64,000 bases of DNA from Flectonema sp. DT1601. Lineage: Eukaryota; Euglenozoa; Diplonemea; Diplonemida; Diplonemidae. This document shows, piece after piece, positions 9,801 to 20,624 of the stretch (positions are counted from its first letter, which is position 1; the number at the start of each line of letters is the position of its first letter). A program made the position numbers and the translations under genes. The stretch is taken from positions 434,001-498,000 of the forward strand of contig OZ025849.1 in the NCBI GenBank assembly GCA_964019425.1, in the 5' to 3' direction. Below the pieces are notes generated by a model. It did not search any database and had not been told where the DNA came from. It worked only from the letters and a program-made list of their open reading frames with translations.

Positions 9801-12800
9801 ACATTACAGAAACTGCTTTTATTCAAGAACACTTAGCACATCAAACACGTCACTGTCCTGACTGTGGAGACGTCCATCAAACTAGTGCAACACAAGAAGA
9901 CTTTGGAATATCATACGAAGCCAGTATTGAGAAACATAGAAAAGTTTGTAAGTTAATTCAATTGAGGAAATTGAGATTTAAAAACCTTCGAAGAATAAGT
10001 CATTACATCGAAGATAACATTAGACTTTACGGAAGAGGTGATCGACAACCAGTAAGACAAGATGTTGAAGTGATGATTGGGTTAGCATGGGAAGCAGGAT
10101 TGTTCCTTGAAGTAAACCCTGAAGAGTTATGTGATGCTGGAGTTACATGGCAGGGATTACATGAAATGGTTGATGCCCAACTCCGAATTCTTGACCTTCG
10201 AGTTAGCGAAGAATCGATAGGGGGATCACTTACTGCTTTCGTAGGATCGTGTACCCCACCAGTTTACAAAACAAACGGAGGAAACTCTCTCTGTCTGTTC
10301 GGAGAAAACAACGTCTTCCGTCTTTGGGTTTACCGTTTGGTTAAAATGCAGGCTTTCGACAATTTCATATTGTTTTGCATCATCGTCTCCTCCCTTCTGA
10401 TGGTCGTCGACGTTCACGAGCTAAGCGGAGCAGAAGACGACGTCTTATACGTCTGTAATGTTTTGTTTACTTCGATATTCTTAGCAGAGATGATGTTGAA
10501 GTTGATCGCCTTTGGATTGATGTTCGGAAATCTAGAACCAGACCCTCCTTACGTGAGAGACTCTTGGAATATAATGGATGGACTTATAGTCGTGATTTCT
10601 GTGTTGTCGTTGGTGTTGGCGTCTTCTGACTTTGCTATTCTAAAAGTATTTAGAACTTTCAGAGCTCTCAGACCACTTCGTGTCATCAGTCGCAATCGTG
10701 GTCTACGTATGGTTGTTATTACTTTAATGCAAAGCATCGGAGGTATTGGTCATGTTGCTATTATTTCTTTTCTGATTTTTTTGGTTTTTGGAATTCTTGG
10801 CGTTCAACTATTCGCTGGAAAACTCTACTCATGCAATGATGAACTCATTCGCCATCGTTCTGCTTGCGTTGGACACTACTGGACGATGAATAATTTTAAT
10901 AAACCACTCTTAGCTCAGAGAGCTTGGAGAAACAAACATCCTCAACACTATGATAATATTAAAGATAGCCTTTTGACGTTATTTGAAATCAGTACCTTAG
11001 AGCTATGGTCATCAATCATGTATAGGGGTATTGATGCAGTGAGTACGGAAGAAGCACCTCGGAGAGATCATAAGAAATACGTTGGACTGTTTTATGTTGC
11101 GTTTGTTGTTGTTGGAGCGTTCTTTGTGATAAATCTATTCGTTGGTGTTGTTATTCATAATTACAATGAAGTGAAAGTCAAGGAAGACGGACTACACTTT
11201 CTAACGGGAGAACAGAAACTGTGGATAGAAACTCAACGAATGATGTTGAACTTCAAACCTGTTGTCAAAATGAAAGTACCAACAAACCTTCGCAGAAGAG
11301 TTCTATACAACATCGCAAAGAGTAGCCGATTTGAAGTTTTAATCGGAATTGTAATCATTGCGAATGTCTTACTAATGAGCGCCGAGTATAAAGGCCAACC
11401 AGAAGCAATGTCACTCGGAATCGAACTGGGTAATTTTTTCTTTGCATTTTTATACCTTGTTGAATGCTTAATTAAACTTGGTGCTTTTGGTATTAGTTAT
11501 TGGAAAGATCCTTGGAATCGATTTGATTTTATGTTGGTGCTCCTTTCAAGTTTCGACGTCTTTCTTTACTTCTTTGACGGAATTAATACCGGAGGGGTTA
11601 AGTCTTCTCTCTTCAGAGTCTTCAGAATATTCAGAGTTTTTCGCATCCTTCGTCTTGTCAAAGCAGCCAGAGACGTACGCGTATTGTTAGAAACAGTTTG
11701 GTACTCACTACCATCGATTGCGAACATCGGAGCATTTCTAGGGTTGTTGTTCTTCATTTATGCTATCTTAGGCGTGTCACTGTTTGCTAATGTGAAACGA
11801 GGTGAGTATTTGACTCGTCATGCGAATTTTGAAACGTTTCCCAATGCGATATTACTGTTGTTTCGAATGGTCACTGGAGAGAATTGGAATGGTGTTATGC
11901 ATGATACTATGGTTCAACCACCTGATTGTGATGTAAAAAAAGATAATTGCGGATCACCGGACACTGCTCCATTCTACTACACGTCATTTCTACTGATGGC
12001 GGGTTTCGTGTTAACGAATTTGTTCGTTGCTATTATTTTGGATAATTTCGCAACGACGATGCAAATTGAAAAATCAGAATTGCGTCTCAATGACTTGCAT
12101 AGATTTATTGAAATATGGGCTGACTTCGATCCGAATGCTAAACTAACAATAAAGACTTTAATGCTTCCAAAGCTACTCGAGAAGTTAGGCCCTCCACTTG
12201 GAATATCAAGGAGAACATCACGAATTGAAATCTTAAAGAGAACTCGTAGTTACTGTGTTCCAGAACATGGTGGTGTTGTTCACTTTATCGAAACAATTAT
12301 TCCTCTAGCTCGTCATGTGATGAATGATAAATGGCAAGACAGTACTGAGCATAAAGATCTTCGAGACCAAGAAGACTCCTGGAGACTTGCTTTTCCCGAC
12401 ATAAATGACCTTCCAGTCCTGAGAGTTAGACAACGACGTGCAACAGCAGATCAATACTTCGCCTCAACTTACATTGCTGCGGCCTACCGAAGGAGACGTG
12501 CTGCGGAAGAAGCAAGTCGTCGTCGGTTACTTGTATTTCGAGATAGAGCTCATTTTTTTCTTATACGAGTATGTATCTGTGTTTTCTTTAATTTATTTTT
12601 TTCCAATTTTGAATGAGGAAAACAAAACAACCAAACAGATTAAACAAGGGGGATGCCTACCTGACGAAGACATTGACTCTGAGGATGATATCCCACAGAT
12701 GCCTGCTCTTGATCAAAATAGTATAGTCAGAATGAAAAACAGAGCCATCATCACTTTCTTAAAGGCTTACAACCTTCCAACAGCAAGCGTGTTGGGTCTA

Positions 12801-12947
12801 AAGGGACAAGACAAGACGAATGTTGTCTCAACTATTTGTAAACTCTACAAGTGTAAGGAAACACTTAGTCAAGAGATTGTGCATAGAGCGGTACTACAAA
12901 AAGAAGGAGTCGATTTCTTGAACCATTCTCAGTTCTCTGAGTCTTGA
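6899..12947 (+). CDS. Four-domain voltage-gated cation (Ca2+-type) channel
   Basis: 1992 residues after removing an intron at 12569-12638. Four six-helix repeats are visible at about residues 105-415, 555-795, 1140-1430 and 1465-1720, each with an arginine-rich S4 (for example SAIRMLRVLRPLRSI and SLFRVFRIFRVFRILR). The four pore loops read TMEGW, TRDDW, TLELW and TGENW, giving an E-D-E-E selectivity ring, close to the EEEE of Cav channels and unlike the DEKA of Nav. The I-II linker (about residues 440-500) contains a small beta-rich module with spaced tryptophans; the II-III linker is Ser-rich and contains an HCPDC motif. In trypanosomes a channel of this class (FS179) lies in the flagellar membrane; orthology here is inferred. 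The C-terminal 102 residues come from the second exon. Confidence 0.93.
12569..12638 (+). other. Cis-spliced intron (70 bases) in the channel gene
   Basis: Donor GTATGT at 12569 and acceptor CCAAACAG ending at 12638. Removal joins codon 1890 to a second frame in phase 0 and adds 102 residues (IKQGGCLPDEDID onward) with normal composition. Without splicing, the first frame would end in a Phe-rich run read from the intron. A weaker donor at 12533 would also keep the frame. The middle is T-rich, but the 14 bases before the acceptor are only A and C. Confidence 0.8.
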
Positions 12948-13254
12948 TTTTTGTTAATATTATGTGGGTTCTCTCTCTCTCTCTTTTTTTGTTTTTGTTT
13001 TTTTAAAAATTTCTTTTTTTTTTATGATGCTTCCCGCAAAGGCCCTTGCAGAAATGAACTGTTTTGTTGTCACAGAGATGTTGCTTGAAAAAAAAAAAAA
13101 CCTATTGATCAAGATGAGCTACCTTAAAAATGAAAAAAAAAAACACATCCGATTGTTTACACCTGTCGGGGAGAAAAAATATTTTCATAAATTGACATTT
13201 CCATGTCACTTATGTGAGAAAAAAAATACGTTGTTTTTCTTTTTTACACGTCAC

Positions 13255-13285
<31 letters not shown>

Positions 13286-13619
13286 CTTTCCTATTTTCCA
13301 TTCCCGATATTCATATAATGGGATTGTTTTATTATTTGGATTTTTTTTTGGATCCAAAAAAAAAAAAAAAAAAAAACTTTGTTTATTTCTTAACTATTTT
13401 TTTTGGTTTCTCTCCCCTTCTTTTGAGGATATTCTATTTTTTTATATTTCTTTTTTATCTCATCAAGAAAACAGAAGACAAAAAATGTAAATAACGACGG
13501 AAGTGATGAATATGAACAACCAAAAGGGTTTTTTTTTCTTTTTTCTTTTTTAAAATAAGAAGAAATGGTGTTTACTAACACAAATGACAACAGGAATTTA
13601 AAAAAAAAAAAAAAAAAAC
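12948..13619. other. Homopolymer-rich spacer
   Basis: Long T and A runs, no gene seen. AG at 13592-13593 after ATGACAAC is a possible acceptor for the next gene, whose leader is then almost entirely poly(A). Confidence 0.5.
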
Positions 13620-14540
13620 ATGTCAATCTCATTGAAAGTTACCATCAAAGACACGGAGAATGAAACGCTTCAAGTTAGAAGAATTCAAATCAAGAAAAAT
13701 CATTGGGAAGATGTCATGGAACTCATCACTGAATGGTGTGGAGGGTTTCTGAAAGAACTAAAATACGTTGATGATGAACACGACGAAGTACTACTTAAAA
13801 CACAAACAGAGTGGGAAGAATGTATTCGGCTGATGAACGGAGTGGTCAGGCTACTCGCTGTTAAAGAATCCTGCATCCTGTCTCACAAGAAACAATTACT
13901 TACTCAGAAACCTATTGACATTAAAACGTTGTTATCTTTAGCACGTTGTGAATCTATCTTAGGGTTCCCTGAGAGGTCTGTCAAGTATTTAAAAAGAGCT
14001 CTCGAAAAGGGAGCAAACCTTCGTCGTACTAAACTGGTTGACGATCCAGACTTTCAGTCTGTTGTTCAGAGTAGACATTATTGTAAATTGTTTACTCAGT
14101 CGGGTATGACTAGCTCTGAACGGAAGACAAAGAAACAAAAAAAACAACAAAAACCACCGACTCGAAGAATAGCCGTTGAGGAAAACTCAGAATGCTCACT
14201 CTCAACTAATTTAATTTATGTTCAGCCAACACAGGCTTCTGTCGAAGTTATGTTGTCTGAAGTTGTTCCGTTTTCGCCTGCTGGGATTCATGTTGTGGAA
14301 GAGAAAGGTGTAACAAGTATTAATACCCGCACTGTCAGAGTCAAACCATTACGTCCATATTCTTACAGTGATCACAGTGACAGTGTTGTTGTTAATTCTT
14401 CTGAATTTTCATCTGAGCTACGCTCTGTTAAGGAACTCGTAGGTGAAACATCATTCCCTGAACTACTTATCATTGACTTGCTTCGTAAAAATGCCGGGGA
14501 TATTTTCAGAGTTTGCTTTCACTTGCTTCAGTTGGATTAA
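13620..14540 (+). CDS. PB1-like domain protein with TPR-like and UBA-like segments
   Basis: 306 residues. Residues 1-85 have the size and pattern of a PB1 domain: a beta hairpin (SLKVTIKDTENETLQVRRIQI), a helix with a tryptophan, an acidic DDEHDEVLL turn like the OPCA motif, and a last strand VVRLLAVKE. Residues 100-165 look like one or two TPR helices pairs (SLARCESILGFPERSVKYLKRALEKG). A basic KTKKQKKQQK patch follows. The last 40 residues (VKELVGETSFPELLIIDLLRKNAGD...) resemble a UBA three-helix bundle. PB1 plus UBA is the layout of p62/NBR1 autophagy receptors, but no zinc finger or clear LIR motif is seen, so function is open. The start ATG follows an 18-base A run. Confidence 0.8.
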   Translation: MSISLKVTIKDTENETLQVRRIQIKKNHWEDVMELITEWCGGFLKELKYVDDEHDEVLLKTQTEWEECIRLMNGVVRLLAVKESCILSHKKQLLTQKPIDIKTLLSLARCESILGFPERSVKYLKRALEKGANLRRTKLVDDPDFQSVVQSRHYCKLFTQSGMTSSERKTKKQKKQQKPPTRRIAVEENSECSLSTNLIYVQPTQASVEVMLSEVVPFSPAGIHVVEEKGVTSINTRTVRVKPLRPYSYSDHSDSVVVNSSEFSSELRSVKELVGETSFPELLIIDLLRKNAGDIFRVCFHLLQLD

Positions 14541-14747
14541 GTTATTATCTTCCCCTTTATATATAAACGTAATTTTTCTTTGATTAACAACTACAAATAA
14601 TTTTTCAGTCACAGTACTTTTGATATTAATTTAATACCCTAAAGTTGTTACTGTTTTTACATTGTCAAAGTTTCACCCCCTATATATCAATTATCATTTA
14701 TTTTGATGCTTTTTTTTTTCCCCCCGGTTTATATGTCAGTGATGATG

Positions 14748-14780
<33 letters not shown>

Positions 14781-15215
14781 GAATATGAGCGAATACGTGT
14801 TCCCTCCCTTTGAAGTATTTTTTTAAAAAATATTACAGGAGTTAGGTTCTACTCTTGGAGCAGAAAAAAAACTGCGATTTGTTTTCGAGCTTTTGAAAAT
14901 CTATTTATTTGTTTTTATGAAATACTCATATCCGTCCGTCATTTACCCCTTTTAGTGATTGTGAGTCTTCTTCCCTTTTTTTTTTTTTTTTTTTTTCATT
15001 GTTGTTGTTAGTGTCGGTATCATATTATTATTGCTTATGTCAATTCATTTACCCCGTTTTTGATAATGAGCGAGTTTTGTTTCCTTCCCTCTTTTTTTTT
15101 TTTTGTTATATATCTGATTCTGCTGTCTCATAGTTTCATCAAATTGAAGTGCCGCTGCTTCCCACTATACGAATCCGAGTTAGGTGTTTGCGTTTACCCC
15201 CTTGTATTGATATGT

Positions 15216-15336
15216 GGATTACTCTCGAAACCTAAATAGTTACTTAGGCTAAGTTAAGCATCACACCTAGTCACTGTATCTAAAACTAATGTTAAATAAT
15301 CGTTATGTTGTTTTATGATACAATACATTTGTATTG
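15216..15336 (+). repeat. Dispersed intergenic element, copy 1
   Basis: Contains module A (GGATTACTCTCGAAACC and the following TAAATAGTTACTT), module B (TAGTCACTGTATCT-AACTAATGTTA) and module C (CGTTATGTTGTTT, ATGATACAATA, ATTTGTATT). It is the only copy with all three modules; modules are shared with the copies at 19571, 40531 and 40800. Confidence 0.8.
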
Positions 15337-15600
15337 ATATGTGTGGGTTTTTTGGTACCTCAGAAGTAATGTGCTTGATCTTGTCGGGAAAAAAAAAAGA
15401 AAAAAAGAAAAGAATTATACAACAACGTGTGTGATGTTCCATGAACAGTAGTTTCCTTATTGTTGTCACAAGTCTCGTGACAGCCTTATCTTTCCCAGCT
15501 TTTGCGTAAGTTCCCTTTTCACAGTGCCGTTTTTGCCCTTCGCACAGTTTCTTCCAGTACAACACCCAAGTGATTAAAAATAATAAGTTAGTTAATTATT

Positions 15601-15620
15601 ATTACTGTTCATTCTTGTAG
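15601..15620 (+). promoter_or_regulatory. Probable trans-splice acceptor
   Basis: TTCATTCTTGTAG with AG at 15619-15620 lies just before the longest frame begins at a GTG codon, so the first usable ATG is at 15663. Confidence 0.5.
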
Positions 15621-15662
15621 GTGGTCAGGGGGGTGGAGGCAAGAAACGAAAACAAAAGAGAA

Positions 15663-16403
15663 ATGAGTGGCGTTGATCCGGCCAACTGGACAACAGGGAC
15701 AGGAGACTGGGGTGATGAGAAGCCTCAACAACCACAACAACAGTCGCAGGAGCATCATCGATTTCAACATTCAGATTTACCGCCTCCTCCTGTTAGTGTA
15801 AGGCAGCAGCCTAATCGATTTAGTGCTGTAAAGGATTTTGATTCTCCTGTTCCTCCTCAGCCACCGATTCCAACAGGAATTAAGAGAGGAAGTGCTGCGA
15901 GTGCGAGTGTGTTCGGAGAACCCACACCACACATACAACCTTCAGCAACAAGTATTCAGGCTCTTAGGGATGAGCTATTGATTAACAGTGTACCTGATCA
16001 ACAGAAGCATGTTCATCATCGTCCTATCTCATCACCTACTCCCGACCGAACTCTGGAACCTTCAAGCGATCACCAATTTGATAATTTGCAACACGCACTT
16101 GACCAAGAGAGAGCTGCCCATCAGTCTCTTCGAACTCGATTCGAAGGTCTTCTCAGTGAAACTCATAAGAGGTTGGAATCAATAAAAGGTGAATTTCGTG
16201 TAAAAGAACAGACTCTTATGGAATATGAAGAGGAAAATCATATGCTGAGGGAGCAACTAAAAGAAGAAAAAGAGAAAGTAGCAAAATTTAAAATCAGTAT
16301 GAAAGCATCCAGAGGGTCGACAACACCTACGAATCGGAGAAAGACGGCGTCGGCATTTGGGTTCTCTGATATTCCACCAGCACATCAACACCGACAGTTC
16401 TAG
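15663..16403 (+). CDS. Coiled-coil protein with proline/glutamine-rich N-terminus
   Basis: 246 residues from the ATG at 15663; the frame stays open 14 codons further upstream, but without ATG and after the splice site. Residues 1-140 are low-complexity, rich in P, Q, H and S. Residues 155-230 form a strong coiled coil (heptads through LQHALDQERAAHQSLRTRF and LREQLKEEKEKVAKFKIS). The tail is basic and ends RKTASAFGFSDIPPA. I do not recognise a family. A cytoskeletal or vesicle-tether role would fit the shape but nothing shows it. Confidence 0.8.
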   Translation: MSGVDPANWTTGTGDWGDEKPQQPQQQSQEHHRFQHSDLPPPPVSVRQQPNRFSAVKDFDSPVPPQPPIPTGIKRGSAASASVFGEPTPHIQPSATSIQALRDELLINSVPDQQKHVHHRPISSPTPDRTLEPSSDHQFDNLQHALDQERAAHQSLRTRFEGLLSETHKRLESIKGEFRVKEQTLMEYEEENHMLREQLKEEKEKVAKFKISMKASRGSTTPTNRRKTASAFGFSDIPPAHQHRQF

Positions 16404-16619
16404 TTGTGTGTTTTAAAAAAAAGTAATTTTTTTATTGGTAGCTATGAGTTACCTTCATTTTTTTTGTATTTTTTACTACCAAACTTTTTATTTTATTTTA
16501 TTTATATTTTGTAAAATTAGAATCTTGAAAAATTCTGTAATGTTTATTCTTAAAAGGAACATTTTTTTTTTTTTTTAAAAAAATTTTTCATTGAAGTTGC
16601 AGAACAACAAAACAAAACA

Positions 16620-17402
16620 ATGAGTCCATCACCAGAATATGCAAAATACGAAGTTGAATATTTCAGAAAAAAGTTGTTAAATATTACTAACAACCTTAAC
16701 GACAAGCAAAGATTAATCGATTTGCAAGATGATAAAAAGAGTATAGAAAAGAGAGAAGTAATACGGGATGTAAAGTCACTACGAATAATGATAAGTGACT
16801 TGAAAGAGATGTTGGGAAATAGTAAAGAGGAAAGTGTAGAGAACATGGAAGGGATTCTTCAATCGTTGTCGGCTAAAGCAGATCGATGGATTATGAGTGA
16901 CTCTGAGAGTGAATCTGGCGATGATTCTCCAGCAGAGCTGGAAAAACCATCAAAACCATCACCAAAACCAAAAGCATCACTACCCCCAACAAAAACTAAC
17001 CGTCGTAAGCAACTTGGATTGTCAGCTAAACGAACTGTTTCATCGACAACAGAAGAAGACTTAGAAAAGACTCGTGAAAAGGAAAAAACCCTCGCAACCT
17101 TAATGTCATCACTAAAACAACAAGCCCATGCAATGAGCGAAACACTCGTCTCTGATGGAAAATTATTGGAAAAAGCAACCGAACTAGCAGAAGATGGAAT
17201 AAAAGCAACCAGTAACCAGCAAAAATCCCTTTCTGGAGGACGTATGGGAAGTGGTTTTGTAGGAGCATTCTTCAGTCAGACATACGAAACAATTCGGATG
17301 GCAATTTATTTCGCTATTTTTTTTTGTATATTCATGTTTGTTCTTAATATTATAATTCTGTTTCCTGGTGTTAGGTATGTCTACATAGAGAAACCTCCTT
17401 AG
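16620..17402 (+). CDS. USE1: Use1-type Q-SNARE (ER-Golgi retrograde transport)
   Basis: 260 residues with one membrane helix near the end (about 226-250) and a short luminal tail. Residues 1-100 are helical. The cytosolic juxtamembrane part TEEDLEKTREKEKTLATLMS, followed by SSLKQQAHAMSETLVSDGKLLEKATELAEDG, matches the Use1 SNARE motif in order: an E-K-x-L-x-x-L-x-x-L-K run, then a D-x-x-L-L-x-x-A segment. Use1 proteins are Qc-SNAREs in the ER membrane that receive COPI vesicles with Sec20 and syntaxin 18. Assignment rests on pattern and topology; a generic Bet1- or syntaxin-8-like SNARE is the main alternative. The leader is short: acceptor AG at 16601-16602 and AACAAAACAAAACA before the ATG. 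Confidence 0.75.
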   Translation: MSPSPEYAKYEVEYFRKKLLNITNNLNDKQRLIDLQDDKKSIEKREVIRDVKSLRIMISDLKEMLGNSKEESVENMEGILQSLSAKADRWIMSDSESESGDDSPAELEKPSKPSPKPKASLPPTKTNRRKQLGLSAKRTVSSTTEEDLEKTREKEKTLATLMSSLKQQAHAMSETLVSDGKLLEKATELAEDGIKATSNQQKSLSGGRMGSGFVGAFFSQTYETIRMAIYFAIFFCIFMFVLNIIILFPGVRYVYIEKPP

Positions 17403-17943
17403 AATCCTCTCATAGGTGTGTCAGTTTAGAAATAGTTTGGCAAGGCAACTCCAATACGGTAAAACATTATACCGAGTCACGGTAATGCATATGATGATGT
17501 GGTGGTTTAACGCTATTGCACTGGAGGCAGAAAATACTGCGAAATGCAACTTTGACTGACTTTTGACGACTAAACAAATAAAATAACCAATAGTACAATC
17601 TGCTTTTTTGGGATTCTTGAATTTTCTAGCCTGACCTGAGAAAAGATTTGTTACAAGAGACAGGCAGAGTCTGAAACTGAATACTTGTTTCTATGTAGCT
17701 TTCGGAGAATCCTTTCGCTTTGGTTTCTTTTATTTGTTTAGTGCCCTTCTGATTGTTCTTTGCCTTGTCTCTTTAGTGGAAGCATTTACCGATAAAAAAA
17801 CATTACTGTTCAGACTTCACAATTAATTTTTTTTTTTTTTTTTTTAAATGGAAACTCTCTGTTGTATTATATAAAGTTATCTTTTCTACAGTAATTGTAG
17901 TTTTAAATAAAATAAAAAAAAAAAAATCAAAAAAAAAATAACA
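17403..17943. other. Spacer with one bulged hairpin
   Basis: No gene seen. At 17465-17486, CATTATACCG and CGGTAATG can pair around AGTCA with a two-base bulge. A pyrimidine tract ending CTACAG at 17890-17891 is the probable acceptor for the next gene; its leader is A-rich. Confidence 0.5.
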
Positions 17944-19014
17944 ATGCAGCTATTTATAAATGACACGTTAGATTACCTGCATACGGTTAATGTAGATTGC
18001 GACACTACTATTGATCAACTGAAGAAGAGTATAACATCTGTTTGTGGCGTTGATTACTCAATTATGAAATTAACATACGCAGGAGAGACAATTCAAGGGG
18101 GTAAAGGATCTGTAATATGGGATAGCGGCATTCAACCTTTCGATGTTATTAATATAGAAATGAGCTTAGCAGGTCAATCTACTCTTCGGTTGGTAAGTTG
18201 TGGGATTCGTACAAATTCAAAAACAATGATTTTGGCAGCTCGAAGTACTTCAGTTCAGTCATTATCAATATTACAGTTGTTGTTAGACTCGGGTATTGAT
18301 GTGGATTCTCGTCTTGAATATGGTAATGAAACAGCTTTGATCATCGCATCTCAATCATCAAACATCGAAGCTGTTAAAATATTAATTAATCATAACTGTG
18401 ACGTAAACTTAAAAACTTCATCTAACAGAACCGCTCTTCACTACGCAGTTGAAAACGATTGTTATGAAATTGTAAAACTGCTAATTGAGCAATGTGTCGA
18501 CTTGTACGTAACATTCCCTGGAGGTATCCCCCCTCTTCATAAAGCGATCCTCGATGGGTTTAATTCTATTGCGGAGTTAATTTACGCGAATGTATCCGAT
18601 AGGAAAGGTGCTTTTGAACTCGCATTGCAAGCTAATGAGGGTAGATTAATGACGTTTTTTACTAAAGAACAGCTGAGGTGTAATCTCAGTCACAGGGATG
18701 CGACAGTAGCTGGTGAGGTTATAATTCATCCGTTGGCTACTTCTATTGATCCGAGTGACCTGTTACTGCCTCCTTCTCCAGATAAAATTAAAAGATCAGC
18801 AGAAGGAAACCTCTCACTACTAAAGAGATCATGTTATGGAGATAACAGTTCTCGGAATGGTTTCACAAAGTCGTACAATCATCCAATTCATGTTCTCGGT
18901 GCTTTTATGACACCTGCAGATGAGCGAAAGCGACTTTCTGAAACGACGTTCTCCGTTGACCGACTGGAGATGGAATTGAAGAGATCTTGTATCCAACCTT
19001 TGTGCGTGTACTAA
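17944..19014 (+). CDS. Ubiquitin-like domain plus ankyrin repeats
   Basis: 356 residues. Residues 1-75 fold as a ubiquitin-like domain: MQLFINDTLDYLHTVNVDCD as the first hairpin, TTIDQLKKSI as the helix, KLTYAGETI as the K-L-x-x-x-G strand, ending VINIEMSL. Ankyrin repeats run over about residues 95-220, with good matches NETALIIASQSSNIEAVKIL and RTALHYAVENDCYEIVKLLI. The C-terminal 130 residues have no recognised domain and carry S/T-rich basic segments. Ankyrin repeats bind proteins and the UBL could dock to ubiquitin receptors or the proteasome; the partner is unknown. There is no C-terminal Gly-Gly after the UBL, so it is not a conjugated modifier. Confidence 0.85.
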   Translation: MQLFINDTLDYLHTVNVDCDTTIDQLKKSITSVCGVDYSIMKLTYAGETIQGGKGSVIWDSGIQPFDVINIEMSLAGQSTLRLVSCGIRTNSKTMILAARSTSVQSLSILQLLLDSGIDVDSRLEYGNETALIIASQSSNIEAVKILINHNCDVNLKTSSNRTALHYAVENDCYEIVKLLIEQCVDLYVTFPGGIPPLHKAILDGFNSIAELIYANVSDRKGAFELALQANEGRLMTFFTKEQLRCNLSHRDATVAGEVIIHPLATSIDPSDLLLPPSPDKIKRSAEGNLSLLKRSCYGDNSSRNGFTKSYNHPIHVLGAFMTPADERKRLSETTFSVDRLEMELKRSCIQPLCVY

Positions 19015-19570
19015 TTATTAAAAGCTTATTATTATTTATTTTTTTTTTTTATCTCGATCCGAAAACGCTATTAAGCGTCACCTAAAACTATTTTTTCTCT
19101 GGAAAAAAGTAACAATAATGATACTTTACCAAGGATTATCTTTTGAGGTTAAGATTTATTTTTTTCTTTTTTCTTTTTCCGAGAAAATCGCTTCCGACAA
19201 CGCTCTTTCAGCGTACGATTATTTCCCTTCACAGCTTATGGTCCTCTCTCAGAGAAATACATTTTCCCTTTCAACGTTAATGGGTGGACGAGTTTAAATC
19301 CCTTCCTAAGGGGCAATATTTGCTAAAATACGACGGCTAAGTCTGCGTAGTGTCCATCTCCATAGTGTTCCTTGGCTATGGTTAAGATTTCAAGACGTTT
19401 TTAAGTTATTAATTTAAATACTCATGAGCCTCCAGTGTCCCATTATTTTTATTTATTTTTGCAGTCATTTACTACGCTGCGGCTGACAGTCAAGATTGTC
19501 TGAGAGATTGTTATTCCTTCGAGCTTGATAGTACAGTATCAGTTTATCTCATCCTCTCCCTTCTTTTGGA

Positions 19571-19660
19571 GTGAATGCCTACACTAACATTACCTTTAGT
19601 CACTGTATCTAGAACTAATGTTACATTATCTATAAAATACATTTGTATTTTTTACTTACA
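19571..19660 (+). repeat. Dispersed intergenic element, copy 2
   Basis: Shares module B (ACATTACCTTTAGTCACTGT then ATCT-GAACTAATGTTA) with copies 1 and 4 and a shortened module C (ATACATTTGTATTTTTTAC). TAACATTA at 19585-19592 and TAATGTTA at 19616-19623 are an 8-base inverted repeat within it. Confidence 0.75.
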
Positions 19661-19741
19661 AAAAACCGAAAAGTTGATACCCCTCTTTTCTTTTTCTTAA
19701 TCTGAACACTTTTATTATCTGTAAGGTACTAACTAAGGTGT

Positions 19742-19777
19742 GCAGTTAATTAAAAGGCTTGTAAGCCTTTCAACTGC
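19742..19777 (+). other. Strong hairpin, possible structured RNA element
   Basis: An outer 6-base stem (19742-19747 with 19772-19777, GCAGTT/AACTGC) and an inner 8-base stem (19753-19760 with 19763-19770, AAAGGCTT/AAGCCTTT) are both perfect. The internal loop is five bases on one side and one on the other. It lies downstream of the dispersed element copy 2. Function is unknown. Confidence 0.6.
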
Positions 19778-20624
19778 TTTGTAACACTACTCAAGGTTAA
19801 CATAGATTTTTCTAATTGTTTTTTTTTTATAATTCCGTTTTTCTTTAGTCCCCTTTTCCTTTAATTTTTTTAATTTTTTTAAAAAATCCCTCCCTACATT
19901 TTTACTACAGTATCAAGTTACCTCTCACTCTGTCATACGTTGCATCGTTTTTTTTTTTTTATTATTGAGAGGTCGTTTTTTTTCTTTAATAAAGTTTCTG
20001 AAAAAAAAAAATACTGAATTTCACCCATTAGCACAGTGTTTTATGAAAATTTATATAAAAGTACTTATTCGTCCCTCTCTCTCTCTTTTCTCTCCCTCTC
20101 TCTCTTTGCGTCTTTGCATTATTGTGGCGAAAAGATCAATGCTGCGTTAAATCGCTTTTTAGCGAAATTTCCTCAATTGCGGGTTGTGTAAGTGCAATTT
20201 GTTCTATAACGAATTATATTGTGGTGGCACAGACCATGATGTCGCGTTTTCGGGGGGTACGGATACCCAGACACCTTTTGCTAACTAATAAATTAGAAAG
20301 CAAATAAAGGAGCAGGGAAATTGGAAAAAAAAAAAAAAAAAAAAACCACTTAACGAATCGATTTTAGAAAAAAAAGAAATGAAGCAAAAAAAAAAAAAAA
20401 AAAACTTGTCCGAAAGCTCGTCTAAACAAAACACTTCGACAGAAGACGAGTGATAGAATCCTTTGAAATATTATTACAATAGTAAAGCTGCTGTACTAAA
20501 GAGAAGATAAATAAAATAATGATATTTTGTTTTGAATTACAAGCAATGAGGCCAGTAAATTAATATTAATATTTTTTTATTCAGATACTTTCTTAAACAA
20601 AAAAAAAAAAATAAAAACAACACC

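Larger units (their letters stand above)
14541..15662. other. Spacer with dispersed-repeat copy
   Basis: No gene seen. T runs alternate with degenerate copies of TTTACCCC...TGA-NATGAGCGAG-like text (about 14780, 14945 and 15050). It holds copy 1 of the dispersed element (15216-15336). A 30-base segment at 14649-14680 resembles one at 31208-31240. Confidence 0.5.
19015..20624. other. Long spacer with repeat and hairpin
   Basis: No gene is supported. It holds copy 2 of the dispersed element (19571-19660), a strong hairpin (19742-19777), short ACGCT/AGCGT stems near 19068 and 19200, a CT-rich run near 20072-20106 and long A runs. AG at 20583-20584 after TTTTTTTATTC is the likely acceptor of the MAPEG gene. 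Confidence 0.55.

Noticed and set aside
12438-12947. A separate + strand gene overlapping the channel end
   Set aside because: The first half is a shadow of the channel frame and intron; removing a GTATGT...CAG intron joins the useful second half to the channel in phase.
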